Source: a virus
Virus record (IMG/VR): IMGVR_UViG_3300025162_000090
Span: 1 to 42,336 of that record
Length of the DNA stretch: 42,336 nucleotides
Direction: 5' to 3' (one strand)
In this document: in pieces, positions 1-7,462 of the stretch
How the letters are laid out: the number at the start of each line of letters is the position of its first letter
How positions within the stretch are numbered: the first letter of the stretch is position 1
The notes under the pieces: generated by a model
The model's database searches: none
What the model was told of the DNA's origin: nothing
The model's input: only the letters and a program-made list of their open reading frames with translations
Position numbers and translations under genes: made by a program

Positions 1-696
1 GGCGGAATGGTCGCTTCGGGTTCTGTAACTGACGGTCATCTAGCCGTTTGGAATGGTACAAGTGGATCATCTCTCAAGGATGGCGGCACTCCTAGTTCAT
101 CTTCTTATTCCGCCACCGCTCCCATCCACGTATCAGGCTCAGTCATCTCTCACGACACGACCACGGTTGTTTCGGGCAGTTACACCAATCTAAACGCTAC
201 GATTGACGAATTCGGTCATATCACCGCAGCGAGCAATGGCACGAGCGGATCGGGGGGAGGGTCGGGAATTTACCCCCAACGGGCGACCATGTGGCACGAT
301 GAATTATTGGTTATATCTGGTGGTTCTTATAGTACATACTATAGGTCAGGGCAATTTCATGGATTTAACACAGAACCGGACTCTGCAAGTAATGGAGACA
401 CGTTTACAAATGGGTTTATTGCTTCTTCAGGTTCTTATACATTGTCTACATTGGGTGTTGCCTATAGTGATGGTGGGAAATTAGATTGGTATGTAGACAA
501 TACATTAGTTTCTTCTGGTTTGGACTTTCATGGTAGTGGTCTAGTTTTGAATGTTAAATACTCAAATTCAATATATATACCAACATCGGGTAGACACGTT
601 TTAAAGGGAGTAACAAATGGGACTAATGCATCAGGATATAATATTAGACTTACTTCATATTGGCTCTCTCCCGCCACGGACACAACGAGCGTATAA
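1..696 (+). CDS. Tail fibre / receptor-binding protein, C-terminal part
   Basis: Open at the window's left edge in the same frame as the first in-frame ATG at 7, so this is the C-terminal 231 residues of a longer protein. The first ~90 residues are Ser/Thr/Gly-rich with phrases typical of phage fibres, such as SGSVTDGHLAVWNGTSG. A Gly/Ser hinge (GTSGSGGGSG) then leads to a ~135-residue head rich in Ser, Tyr and Gly, with an alternating beta pattern and a GRHVLKGVTNGTNASGYNI stretch. I infer a trimeric fibre tip that binds the host surface. The DNA encoding the head domain is visibly more AT-rich than the stalk, as expected of a swapped adhesin tip. It lies just upstream of the lysis genes, the usual place for a fibre gene. 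No close family is named with certainty. Confidence 0.7.
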   Translation, partial: GGMVASGSVTDGHLAVWNGTSGSSLKDGGTPSSSSYSATAPIHVSGSVISHDTTTVVSGSYTNLNATIDEFGHITAASNGTSGSGGGSGIYPQRATMWHDELLVISGGSYSTYYRSGQFHGFNTEPDSASNGDTFTNGFIASSGSYTLSTLGVAYSDGGKLDWYVDNTLVSSGLDFHGSGLVLNVKYSNSIYIPTSGRHVLKGVTNGTNASGYNIRLTSYWLSPATDTTSV

Positions 697-744
697 AAAG
701 ATTATTTAAATCCGTAGATACAACACAATTATAAGGAGAATAAA

Positions 745-891
745 ATGTTATTCACGCCGAAAGAAAAATGACAGGGGTTAGTTGAGTATGCACTCATACT
801 CGTCTTGGTGGCCGTGGTCGTGATTGTTATTCTGGCGTTGCTCGGCCCGGCTATCGGGCAGATATTCAGTAACGTGGTGGAGTCAATATGA
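745..891 (+). pseudogene. Flp-type pilin ORF interrupted by one in-frame TGA
   Basis: A 49-codon frame with a good ribosome site (AAGGAG at 733-738) and ATG at 745. It reads MLFTPKEK, then TGA at 769-771, then QGLVEYALILVLVAVVVIVI and ends with a GPAIGQIFSNVVESI tail. This is the full length and layout of a Flp/Fap type IVb prepilin: short leader, QGLVEYAL start of the mature pilin, then one hydrophobic helix. The TGA sits exactly where such pilins carry the Gly before the prepilin peptidase cut (GGA to TGA is one base). No other frame damage is seen. Its final TGA overlaps the ATG of the endolysin (ATGA), so the frame is locked into the lysis operon. It may be a recent null allele, a readthrough gene, an assembly error, or a hydrophobic helix reused for lysis. 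Confidence 0.75.
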
Positions 892-2045
892 ACCTTTTTC
901 AGAAGGCACTTGTAGCCGTTGGTTTAACTAAAGTTTATCCTCTTGGTGACAGGGTTCTGATTGTCGATCTGAGCCATTACAACGAAAAGGATATGACTCA
1001 GGCAGACATGGACTACCTGTATGCTAAAGGGGTGAGGATGGTGATTCATAAATGTTCGGATGGATTCCAGCTTATCCGACCCGGTAATCCGATGGACCAT
1101 GCAAATTACAAAGATGTGCAGTTCGATAAACGCTGCACACTTGCATATAACTGCAAGCCAAACCGCATGTTGTTTGGTGCTTACCACTACTTCGAACCGG
1201 GAAACTATCAGGCTGGAAAAGACGACCCGGAACACGACTTCGAATTTCAGACGCTGAAACAGGCTCTGACCAGTGGTGGAAAGCTGAAGAAGATTGACGT
1301 AATCTCGCTCGATCTGGAAGACCACGGGAACTTGACAGGCGGAAACGAAACGAACACCAATATCTCAGACCGTTCTCGAACCTTCTGGGAGTGGATGCAA
1401 AAAGACCCGATTCTGAATAAAGTAAAACAGATTATTTACACCCGGTATTCTTACATGGTGGATTATTCACCTTCTATGATTACATGGTTAGGACGTGAAC
1501 AGAATCCATTCGACCTATGGTGCGCTCATGGTGCTGGCTACTCTAATTCTTGGAAGTGGGATAATCTGCTTTACCCGAACCCGGCAATAAAGGTTCCTGT
1601 ACCCGGTTGGGCGAAGTGCATTATGAGGCAGTATGCTCTGGACACCGTGATAACTGATGCAGCTGGTCAGACACATTATGGTGGTGGTGGAATTGATTTA
1701 TCTGTCTGGACAGGGAGCAAGCAGAGTTTTTATGACTATTTTGGGGTGACAAATCCAGATACGATTATCGAGGACATCCCCGCGCCAGTTGATCCTATCC
1801 CTGTGGTAGTACCACCTGTAGTGCCATCTCCCGAACCATCCACCGCGCTGACAGTCACCCTGTCAACCAGCATGAACATCCGCACAGGGCCGGGCACAAC
1901 TTACAGCAAAACAGGCGCCATTCTCCAGGCTGGCACAGTTATATCCATTATCAACATCAGCATTCAGCCATCATCCGTCTGGATTGAGTTCTCACCCGCG
2001 CTGTGGGTGTGCGCTCAGCTCAACGGCACAAAATTTGTAAAGTGA
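888..2045 (+). CDS. Endolysin: GH25 muramidase with C-terminal SH3 domain
   Basis: Cuts the glycan strands of host peptidoglycan at the end of infection. Residues ~20-270 match a GH25 lysozyme fold: VLIVDLSHYN near the start, GAYHYFEP, then VISLDLEDHG with the acidic pair expected of the catalytic site, IIYTRYSYM, and a terminal MRQYALD...GGGGIDLSVW strand. A Pro/Val-rich linker (about 292-318) leads to a bacterial SH3-like domain with the NIRTGPGTTYSKTGAIL signature, which should bind the cell wall. There is no signal peptide, so release should need a holin. The start overlaps the stop of the upstream pilin frame. The linker and SH3 layout is common in phages and in secreted proteins of Gram-positive and Chloroflexota bacteria. 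Confidence 0.9.
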   Translation: MNLFQKALVAVGLTKVYPLGDRVLIVDLSHYNEKDMTQADMDYLYAKGVRMVIHKCSDGFQLIRPGNPMDHANYKDVQFDKRCTLAYNCKPNRMLFGAYHYFEPGNYQAGKDDPEHDFEFQTLKQALTSGGKLKKIDVISLDLEDHGNLTGGNETNTNISDRSRTFWEWMQKDPILNKVKQIIYTRYSYMVDYSPSMITWLGREQNPFDLWCAHGAGYSNSWKWDNLLYPNPAIKVPVPGWAKCIMRQYALDTVITDAAGQTHYGGGGIDLSVWTGSKQSFYDYFGVTNPDTIIEDIPAPVDPIPVVVPPVVPSPEPSTALTVTLSTSMNIRTGPGTTYSKTGAILQAGTVISIINISIQPSSVWIEFSPALWVCAQLNGTKFVK

Positions 2046-2060
2046 CGAGGTAAATAATCA

Positions 2061-2462
2061 ATGACCGCTGAAACATTCACGTCCCTTATCAATCTCGGCG
2101 CAGCCGGGGCCGTCATCGTCGTGGTAATGATCTTCTTGAACTACATTGCAAAAAGGGATCAGGAGTGGCGGGATTTTTTTACAATATTGAACGCTCAAAA
2201 CACCACCGATATGCGCGTGGTAACGGAAAGCCTGAAGCAACTGACCCAGGGAATACAAGTGTTATCCGAAAAAATTGAGAGCCACGATAGCACTATGACA
2301 AAAAAGGTGGGCGAGCTGGAAGAAGCCGCCATTACGCTGCATGCTGTTACCAAAACAGTATTTGACCTAAACGAAGATTTTCAAGAACACGATAAACTGC
2401 TGAGCGAATCATTGCGCAAAATGGCAGATGCAAAACGTAAAACAAAGAAAGAAGGTATCTAA
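2061..2462 (+). CDS. Small membrane protein with coiled coil, lysis cassette
   Basis: 133 residues. There is one transmembrane helix near the N-terminus (about residues 12-29, GAAGAVIVVVMIFLNYIA). A long charged helical region follows, with heptad-like spacing from ~45 to 125. The predicted topology is a short outside N-terminus with a cytoplasmic coiled coil, or the reverse. It lies between the endolysin and a two-helix holin candidate, so a lysis role (holin partner, antiholin or spanin-like) is the natural guess. No family signature proves it. Hypothetical phage membrane proteins of this shape are frequent next to GH25 lysins. Confidence 0.65.
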   Translation: MTAETFTSLINLGAAGAVIVVVMIFLNYIAKRDQEWRDFFTILNAQNTTDMRVVTESLKQLTQGIQVLSEKIESHDSTMTKKVGELEEAAITLHAVTKTVFDLNEDFQEHDKLLSESLRKMADAKRKTKKEGI

Positions 2463-2464
2463 TC

Positions 2465-2803
2465 ATGAAACAATGGTACGAATCAAAAACTATTTGGTTA
2501 GGGATCGTCATGATCCTGGTCGGAATTCTCCCCCTCATTCAACCCCTGATGGCCGCGTTTCTTTCTCCTGATAACGTAGCCAAAGTTCAGGCGGTCACGG
2601 TGTTTCTCGGTGGGTTCGCCGCGGTCGTTCTGCGCATCCTATTCACGGATACCACGATTGACACCGGCGGCAATACCACTCCCATCGCGCCCGATACTCC
2701 CATTGTGGCTAACGCCACCGGCTCACAGGCACAAATCAGCCAACTGACCGATGCGCATATTGGCGAAAAAACGCCCACAGACCCTGCCACGCCTGCCGGC
2801 TAA
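2465..2803 (+). CDS. Putative holin, two transmembrane helices
   Basis: 112 residues. It begins MKQWYESKTIWLGIVMIL, a pattern seen in many phage holins where a short basic/aromatic N-terminus leads into the first helix (about 11-32). A second helix lies at ~43-61 (AVTVFLGGFAAVVLRILF). The rest is a Thr/Pro/Ala-rich soluble tail without Cys. It would form the membrane lesion that lets the endolysin reach the wall. It starts two bases after the upstream gene stops, and it ends just before a strong terminator that closes the lysis operon. Confidence 0.7.
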   Translation: MKQWYESKTIWLGIVMILVGILPLIQPLMAAFLSPDNVAKVQAVTVFLGGFAAVVLRILFTDTTIDTGGNTTPIAPDTPIVANATGSQAQISQLTDAHIGEKTPTDPATPAG

Positions 2804-2810
2804 CAAGCCT

Positions 2811-2844
2811 AACGCCCCCTAAAAAACGGGGGCGTTATTATTTT
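2811..2844 (+). terminator. Rho-independent terminator after the lysis genes
   Basis: The stem AACGCCCCC (2811-2819) pairs with GGGGGCGTT (2828-2836) around a short A-rich loop, and is followed by ATTATTTT. It closes the tail fibre/lysis transcription unit. Confidence 0.9.
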
Positions 2845-2870
2845 GTCGTCCAAGAATAGATTAATATTAT

Positions 2871-2899
2871 CTTATGTTAATTAAAACTTATGTTACAAT
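2871..2899 (+). promoter_or_regulatory. Putative late promoter with CTTATGTTA direct repeat
   Basis: CTTATGTTA occurs at 2871-2879 and again at 2887-2895. The second copy runs into a TACAAT -10-like box at 2894-2899. No good TTGACA lies at the usual distance, so activation by a phage factor bound to the repeat is plausible. The predicted start (~2906) is the first base of the structured leader that follows. Confidence 0.4.
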
Positions 2900-2905
2900 G
2901 CGAAA

Positions 2906-2998
2906 GTCGAGACAATAGAGCTTTTTCCCGTTCAGATGTCCGTTGTCCTGCAAAGCTCTGGTCTCGACCGCCGGGAAAGCAGGACAACGGACATCTGA
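2906..2998 (+). promoter_or_regulatory. Interlocking inverted-repeat leader (pseudoknot or RNA switch)
   Basis: Three segments occur in order A-B-C and then their reverse complements in order A'-B'-C'. A = 2906-2924, pairing in two 8-bp blocks with A' = 2952-2968. B = 2924-2930, pairing over 7 bp with B' = 2972-2978. C = 2932-2951, pairing perfectly over 20 bp with C' = 2979-2998. C ends exactly where A' begins. If A/A' forms, C lies in its 27-nt loop; if C/C' forms, A' and B' lie in its 27-nt loop. All three cannot form as plain nested hairpins, so this is either an H-type pseudoknot or a set of exclusive folds. C/C' is followed by TTTTAT and then the ribosome site of the next gene (GAGG, 3005-3008). 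Confidence 0.75.
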
Positions 2999-3013
2999 TT
3001 TTATGAGGCCAAC

Positions 3014-4102
3014 ATGATTTTAACTTTTGTTTACGCTGATCTACCTCACGAATTGAACACATCAATTCACCGCTGCTTCACCCTGACCAAAGCTGTCAAT
3101 CACTCCGGCAAGGCCAAAGCCGCCCTGCTCCCCCTGCTGCAGTTCAATCAGCGATCTGAGATGGCTGAGAATTACTGCTCGCACTCGGATATTATCGTCG
3201 TGGAGCGCAATCTATTTGCCGATACCCTCGATACCATCCGCTACTGGAAAGACAAGGGCAAGATCATTGTCGCCAATTTCGATGATGCCTACGACCTGAT
3301 CAAGCCGAACAACATCTCTTATCGCCTGTGGAAAAAGGGCGAGTACCGTGCCATTGAGAACGGTCGCGAGGTGACAAAAGTCATGTCACCCGTTCCCCTG
3401 GAACAGTTCAAGCGGGGGCTGGGGTTATGCGATGCGGCGGTCATGCCCTCGCGCGTGCTCGTCCGCGACTGGGCTAAATATACGCCGACCCTTTACCTGC
3501 CCAATTACCTGGACGTGGCCCATTATCAGAAATTCCCCAAAGTGGAGAGCGACGATATCACCATCGGCTGGGGTGGCTCATTGGGTCATCTGCAGAGCTT
3601 TATGCAGATCGGCCTGCCTACAGTCCTCTCAAAAGTGGCCCGCGCGCACGATAACGTCAGGATCATGATTGCCGGCCCCAGGGCGCTTTACGACATGATC
3701 GACCTACCCGAAGGCAAAAAGATATTTCAGCCTTTCGTGCCTTTCGAGGATTGGCCCGGCGTCCTGGCGCGTTTCGATATTGGCATCGCTCCGCTGTGCG
3801 GCAGTTATGACAACCGTCGGTCATGGCTCAAGCCGCTGGAATATATGACCATGCAAATACCCTGTGTCGGGTCGAACGTGGAAGCCTACAGCGAACTAGG
3901 GACTTATGGCCGGCTGGTCAAAAACGATGCATCAGAATGGCTGATGGTATTGTCGGGCATGGTCGATCACATGGACGAGCATCGCGCGCACGCCGCCGGC
4001 GCGCCTTTCGAGTTTGCCATGCGGCAGAATGCAGACAATAACGCCGACGCCATTCTAGGTGTGTTTCAAGAGATTTACGATAACGCGAAAGTCGAGGCAT
4101 AA
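3014..4102 (+). CDS. GT4-like glycosyltransferase
   Basis: 362 residues. The C-terminal half has the GT-B layout: IGWGGSLGHLQSF for the start of the second Rossmann domain, then IMIAGPRALYDM, IFQPFVPFEDWPGVLARFDIGIAPL, and RRSWLKPLEYMTMQIPCVGSNV. The last corresponds to the E-x7-E type nucleotide-sugar site of GT4 enzymes, here in a reduced form. The N-terminal half contains a KGKIIVANFDDAYDLI strand. It would transfer a sugar from an activated donor to an unknown acceptor. It starts after the GAGG site at 3005. It is the only rightward glycosyltransferase here; the others lie across the terminator in the leftward operon. The structured leader upstream suggests tight control. Confidence 0.8.
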   Translation: MILTFVYADLPHELNTSIHRCFTLTKAVNHSGKAKAALLPLLQFNQRSEMAENYCSHSDIIVVERNLFADTLDTIRYWKDKGKIIVANFDDAYDLIKPNNISYRLWKKGEYRAIENGREVTKVMSPVPLEQFKRGLGLCDAAVMPSRVLVRDWAKYTPTLYLPNYLDVAHYQKFPKVESDDITIGWGGSLGHLQSFMQIGLPTVLSKVARAHDNVRIMIAGPRALYDMIDLPEGKKIFQPFVPFEDWPGVLARFDIGIAPLCGSYDNRRSWLKPLEYMTMQIPCVGSNVEAYSELGTYGRLVKNDASEWLMVLSGMVDHMDEHRAHAAGAPFEFAMRQNADNNADAILGVFQEIYDNAKVEA

Positions 4103-4103
4103 A

Positions 4104-4505
4104 ATGTCAGATCAGGATAGTTTCGAAGTCCCCAATTATGATGACCCTGCTGTCATGGCGGGGGTAAAAAACGGCAACGTCGCCGTGCCGACCCAACCCG
4201 AATCCAGCATGAGCCAGGTTGAGTTTATCGCCGGGCTCAGGGTCATTCCCGAAATACTCGAAAACATGTCCCACGGCAAGTCGCTGAGAATTGACGGCGA
4301 GCGCGGTGTCTACGGCATGGGGCCGATCGGCAACGTGGGCTTTGTCGTGAACGAGATAGGCGTTGTGGGTGATATTACCGTGTCGAAGCTGATCGAGCTG
4401 GCCATGCGATATAACATGGGGGTAGCTTCGGCAGCAGCCGCTCCGCCTGAACCACCCGTCGAAGTTCCCGCTGAGATACCCGAGCTCAAAGAATTCCCGG
4501 AATAA
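4104..4505 (+). CDS. Unknown protein downstream of glycosyltransferase
   Basis: 133 residues if translation starts at ATG 4104, right after the preceding stop. I do not recognise a family. The centre (about 40-105) has short beta-rich runs with Gly (GERGVYGMGPIGNVGFVVNE), and the end is a Pro/Glu-rich tail (EPPVEVPAEIPELKEFPE). There are no membrane helices or Cys pairs. Co-transcription with the glycosyltransferase is likely from the spacing and the shared terminator. Confidence 0.7.
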   Translation: MSDQDSFEVPNYDDPAVMAGVKNGNVAVPTQPESSMSQVEFIAGLRVIPEILENMSHGKSLRIDGERGVYGMGPIGNVGFVVNEIGVVGDITVSKLIELAMRYNMGVASAAAAPPEPPVEVPAEIPELKEFPE

Positions 4506-4509
4506 AATA

Positions 4510-4533
4510 AATCCCCTCTTTTGAGGGGATTTT
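4510..4533. terminator. Bidirectional terminator between convergent operons
   Basis: AATCCCCTC (4510-4518), loop TTTT, GAGGGGATT (4523-4531). A T run follows on the plus strand, and on the minus strand the hairpin is followed by TATTTTATT. It separates the rightward 3014-4505 unit from the end of the leftward early operon. Confidence 0.9.
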
Positions 4534-4561
4534 CAATTCTGCTGTTAGAACACTTGCTATT

Positions 4562-6148
4562 TTACGGGAAAGCCGCCGCATGTACGATTATTCTCTGAAG
4601 TAGATACTCCTGTTCGGCAAGCGTATTTCTGTCGGCATGCTTTGCATAGCGAGAATAGATCTTCTTATACAAATCTACCTTGACCGCATCGGTGATGATG
4701 TTGCGTGACTTTACGCCCCAGTTCTGGCGATATTCGCAGGTCGTCTTTTTGACATGGTGAAAAGCGCCCAACGTGGACAGGTGCATCAGGAATTCCCAGT
4801 CTTCTAGCGCTTCCAGGGTCTCGTCAAATCCTCCCGAATTTACAGCGAGTTCGCGTGTCGTCATGTAGCACAGGTTGGGAATGTAATTAGAGACAAGCAG
4901 CTTTTGCAGGTCGTAATCCTCAGACCAGACGACTGACCGACTTCGCTCCTGTGGGCCGTTATCCCCCATGATCAAATTGACCTGCACGGCATCCGAGTAA
5001 ACCCCGGCTATGCCCTTCGGCGCAGAGTTCCACGCATTGACCAGCGTTTCGATATGGTTGGGATAATAAATGTCGTCGTCATCGAGGAAGGCAATAAACT
5101 TGCCCGTGGAAGACAGCATGCCAATATTACGGGCGTGCGATGTGCCGAAGTTCGCGGTCAGCGGGATAAGATTTATATCCATTTTCACGCGGAATTCCTT
5201 GACCACATTGTATAACTCACAGCCGCCATCGTTGACCACGATCAGCTCGATGGACTTATAGGTCTGCTCGGAGACTGAGCGGATCGCCTCTCTCAGCTGA
5301 TCGGGGCGGTTATAAGTCGGCATAATCACCGACACGAGCGGCTCGGGCTCGGCTTCGCGTTTTTTGATGATTGCCGGCGCTTCAATCCTTCCACCCTGTA
5401 CAGCATAAGACCGACCTGTCCGGGCGTGGCTTTTGGGGAAGTTCCAGTAGCGCGCGCGGGCGATCTCGGACTCATCGAAGGACAGGGTAGCGTTGCGGTG
5501 CTCCACGGAACTAGCCGACCAATAATACAAGCCAAGCGGCTCGTTGATGTGTGTAAACATCACCTTCTCGGAGATGCGCAACCAGAATTCATAATCGCCG
5601 GCGGAGCGCATATTCTCATCAAATAAACCGTGGGCATAGTGCAGGCTCTTGCGCCACATGGGATGGGGGCCAATGATGCAGTTATTGAACAACTCTTTGC
5701 GGCTGAAGTCTGGCCACGCGAGACGCCCGGATACAGTCGCGGTATCGAATGTAGCGTTCATCTCATCAGTGATGTAGCTATCCGCATAAACCACGCCATA
5801 ATTGGTGTGTGCATCCAGCGTATCCGCCAGCCGTTCGATAGCATCAGTTCTGTGCCGGTCGTCTGTGTTGGCATTGGTGAGGTACTTGCCGCTGGCCATC
5901 TGAATGCCGCGGTTCCATGACTTATAAATGCTCTCGCGTTGAGGTGTGCGCAGGTAAAGGATATTGCCATATGTAGCCTGCAGCTGGAGCACGATATCCT
6001 TTTCATTCTGATCCGAGCAGGAGTCAATTACGATGATCTCGATTTTGTCGGATATGGTTTGGGCTTCCAGATCCTCGATGCAGCCTTTGATAAAGGCTTC
6101 GCTGTTGTACGTCGACACAATCGCGGATACTCTGTAATTATTGGACAT
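4562..6148 (-). CDS. Tandem GT2 glycosyltransferase (two domains)
   Basis: 528 residues with two GT2 (GT-A fold) domains. Domain 1 (about 6-230) begins VSAIVSTYNSEAFIKGCIED and has IIVIDSCSDQNEK and an NANTDDRHR metal/nucleotide site. Domain 2 (about 270-500) begins VSVIMPTYNRPDQLREAI and has LIVVNDGG and the DXD-like FLDDDDIYY, followed by an EALEDWEF motif. Such double-headed enzymes build repeating polysaccharide chains or add two sugars in turn. The start overlaps the end of the next upstream glycosyltransferase. It is the last gene of the leftward operon. The target may be a host surface polymer or a virion protein; the sequence does not tell. Confidence 0.88.
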   Translation of the reverse strand: MSNNYRVSAIVSTYNSEAFIKGCIEDLEAQTISDKIEIIVIDSCSDQNEKDIVLQLQATYGNILYLRTPQRESIYKSWNRGIQMASGKYLTNANTDDRHRTDAIERLADTLDAHTNYGVVYADSYITDEMNATFDTATVSGRLAWPDFSRKELFNNCIIGPHPMWRKSLHYAHGLFDENMRSAGDYEFWLRISEKVMFTHINEPLGLYYWSASSVEHRNATLSFDESEIARARYWNFPKSHARTGRSYAVQGGRIEAPAIIKKREAEPEPLVSVIMPTYNRPDQLREAIRSVSEQTYKSIELIVVNDGGCELYNVVKEFRVKMDINLIPLTANFGTSHARNIGMLSSTGKFIAFLDDDDIYYPNHIETLVNAWNSAPKGIAGVYSDAVQVNLIMGDNGPQERSRSVVWSEDYDLQKLLVSNYIPNLCYMTTRELAVNSGGFDETLEALEDWEFLMHLSTLGAFHHVKKTTCEYRQNWGVKSRNIITDAVKVDLYKKIYSRYAKHADRNTLAEQEYLLQRIIVHAAAFP

Positions 6149-7232
6149 GGAGCACCTCGCAGGCCTGACGTAACGTTCGGGCCATTTTGTACCAGGTGAA
6201 TTGTTGGGCCGCCTTCATTCCGGGGAAAACGGAACGCATGATCAGGCCGTCTCTCGTACCCAGGTCGCGGCGGGTCAATTCTTCAACCACACGCTCGAAT
6301 TCTTCGGGAATGGATATATCAGCATAAATCGGAATATCCCCGGCGAATTCTGGAATGGAAGAGGTGCGGTTCGCCACCACTACGCACCCGCAGGCCATCG
6401 CCTCCAAGACAGGCATGCCAAAGCCTTCGTAGAGGGAAGGGTAAATCAGGGCCAAAGCGCCAGAATATGCGGCGCGCAGTTCGGGCGAATTGTGGGGAAT
6501 GTTTCCGATAATAACCAGGTTATTCCCGGCGCAGTTGCGTTCCTCCTGGGAGGGGCCTCCACCGCCGGCGATGACAACCTGGAACTTATCCTTGTTCGCC
6601 AGTTTGGCGTAAGAGTTGAAAAACGCCTGTCCGTTTTTGTACCCGCCGCGATGGCCCATCATCAGGAAGTAGGGTTGGGTTAGGCCGTATTTCTCCGTGA
6701 AGTCGTCCACTTCCTTATTGCTCGCCTCGCGCACCTCAGGATCCACACCGCAGTAGGCGAGGAACATATCATCAATGTCGACATGATAATACTTTCGCAA
6801 ATCGAGCATTGTGTTTTTGGAGATGCAGATAAAACGCTCAGCCGCCTCGATGGCGCGGCGCTTGGCTACCCATTCGGGATAGGACAGGTCCATACCCATG
6901 ACCTCAGGGATCATGTCGTAGATCATCAGCAGGTTTTTGACGCCTGCCGCCCGGCTGTAATAGGTGCTGATAAATAGATCGGCTTGCAGTTCCGCGCATT
7001 TACTGCCAAGCATCGCATCGTCACGGTCCATGTCAAAGAGGGGATAAGCCGGTATTTCGATCTCTTCAAAGCCTCCGTTTAAACCCGTGGGATAACCTGC
7101 TCGCCGCAGCACTTTGACCTGGTCCCACGGCATGGATTTTGCCATCTCGCCGATCAGGTGCTGCCAGATGCGCGAGATGCCCAGCGGATTGCCGGCCTGC
7201 AGTTGGAAGATAACGCCGTCGATGAGTATCAT
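6138..7232 (-). CDS. GT4 glycosyltransferase
   Basis: 364 residues of GT-B fold. The N-domain has LGISRIWQHLIGEM and LLMIYDMIPEVMG. The C-domain has PYFLMMGHRGGYKNGQAFF, FQVVIAGGGG and LVIIGNIPHNSPELRAAYSGA. It then has the classic YPSLYEGFGMPVLEAMACG block, whose two Glu residues bind the donor sugar nucleotide. It closely resembles mannosyl/rhamnosyl transferases of the GT4 family. The start ATG at 7232 overlaps the end of the small membrane protein upstream. Confidence 0.9.
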   Translation of the reverse strand: MILIDGVIFQLQAGNPLGISRIWQHLIGEMAKSMPWDQVKVLRRAGYPTGLNGGFEEIEIPAYPLFDMDRDDAMLGSKCAELQADLFISTYYSRAAGVKNLLMIYDMIPEVMGMDLSYPEWVAKRRAIEAAERFICISKNTMLDLRKYYHVDIDDMFLAYCGVDPEVREASNKEVDDFTEKYGLTQPYFLMMGHRGGYKNGQAFFNSYAKLANKDKFQVVIAGGGGPSQEERNCAGNNLVIIGNIPHNSPELRAAYSGALALIYPSLYEGFGMPVLEAMACGCVVVANRTSSIPEFAGDIPIYADISIPEEFERVVEELTRRDLGTRDGLIMRSVFPGMKAAQQFTWYKMARTLRQACEVLHVQ

Positions 7233-7462
7233 TTGAGTACCTCGCCTAATTTCGATTTGAGATCCTTGAGCTGCTTCTTGCTCTCGTCGTCAGGAAACAT
7301 GCCATCGATGGTGCTTTCATAAACGGTGCGTTCAAACTCAGTATGGCGCAGCTGCCGGATAACCGCCTTGCAAAAGCCGTTTTCCATCCGCCAGAGGGCG
7401 AACAGGATGATGTTGGCAATCAACAATATAACCACAGCTATGGTCAGGTAAATCATATCCAC
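7229..7462 (-). CDS. Small single-helix membrane protein
   Basis: 77 residues. There is a hydrophobic helix at about 3-23 (MIYLTIAVVILLIANIILFAL), then a charged, helical cytoplasmic tail ending KDLKSKLGEVLK. It overlaps its neighbours on both sides (4 bases downstream, 10 upstream), so it is translationally coupled within the glycosyltransferase genes. It could anchor the enzymes at the membrane, but no function can be read from the sequence. Confidence 0.7.
   Translation of the reverse strand: MDMIYLTIAVVILLIANIILFALWRMENGFCKAVIRQLRHTEFERTVYESTIDGMFPDDESKKQLKDLKSKLGEVLK

Noticed and set aside
745-891. TGA read as Gly (alternative genetic code, as in Gracilibacteria/SR1).
   Set aside because: Many clear genes in the window end with TGA in tight ATGA overlaps, including the endolysin directly downstream, so a general code change is not possible.
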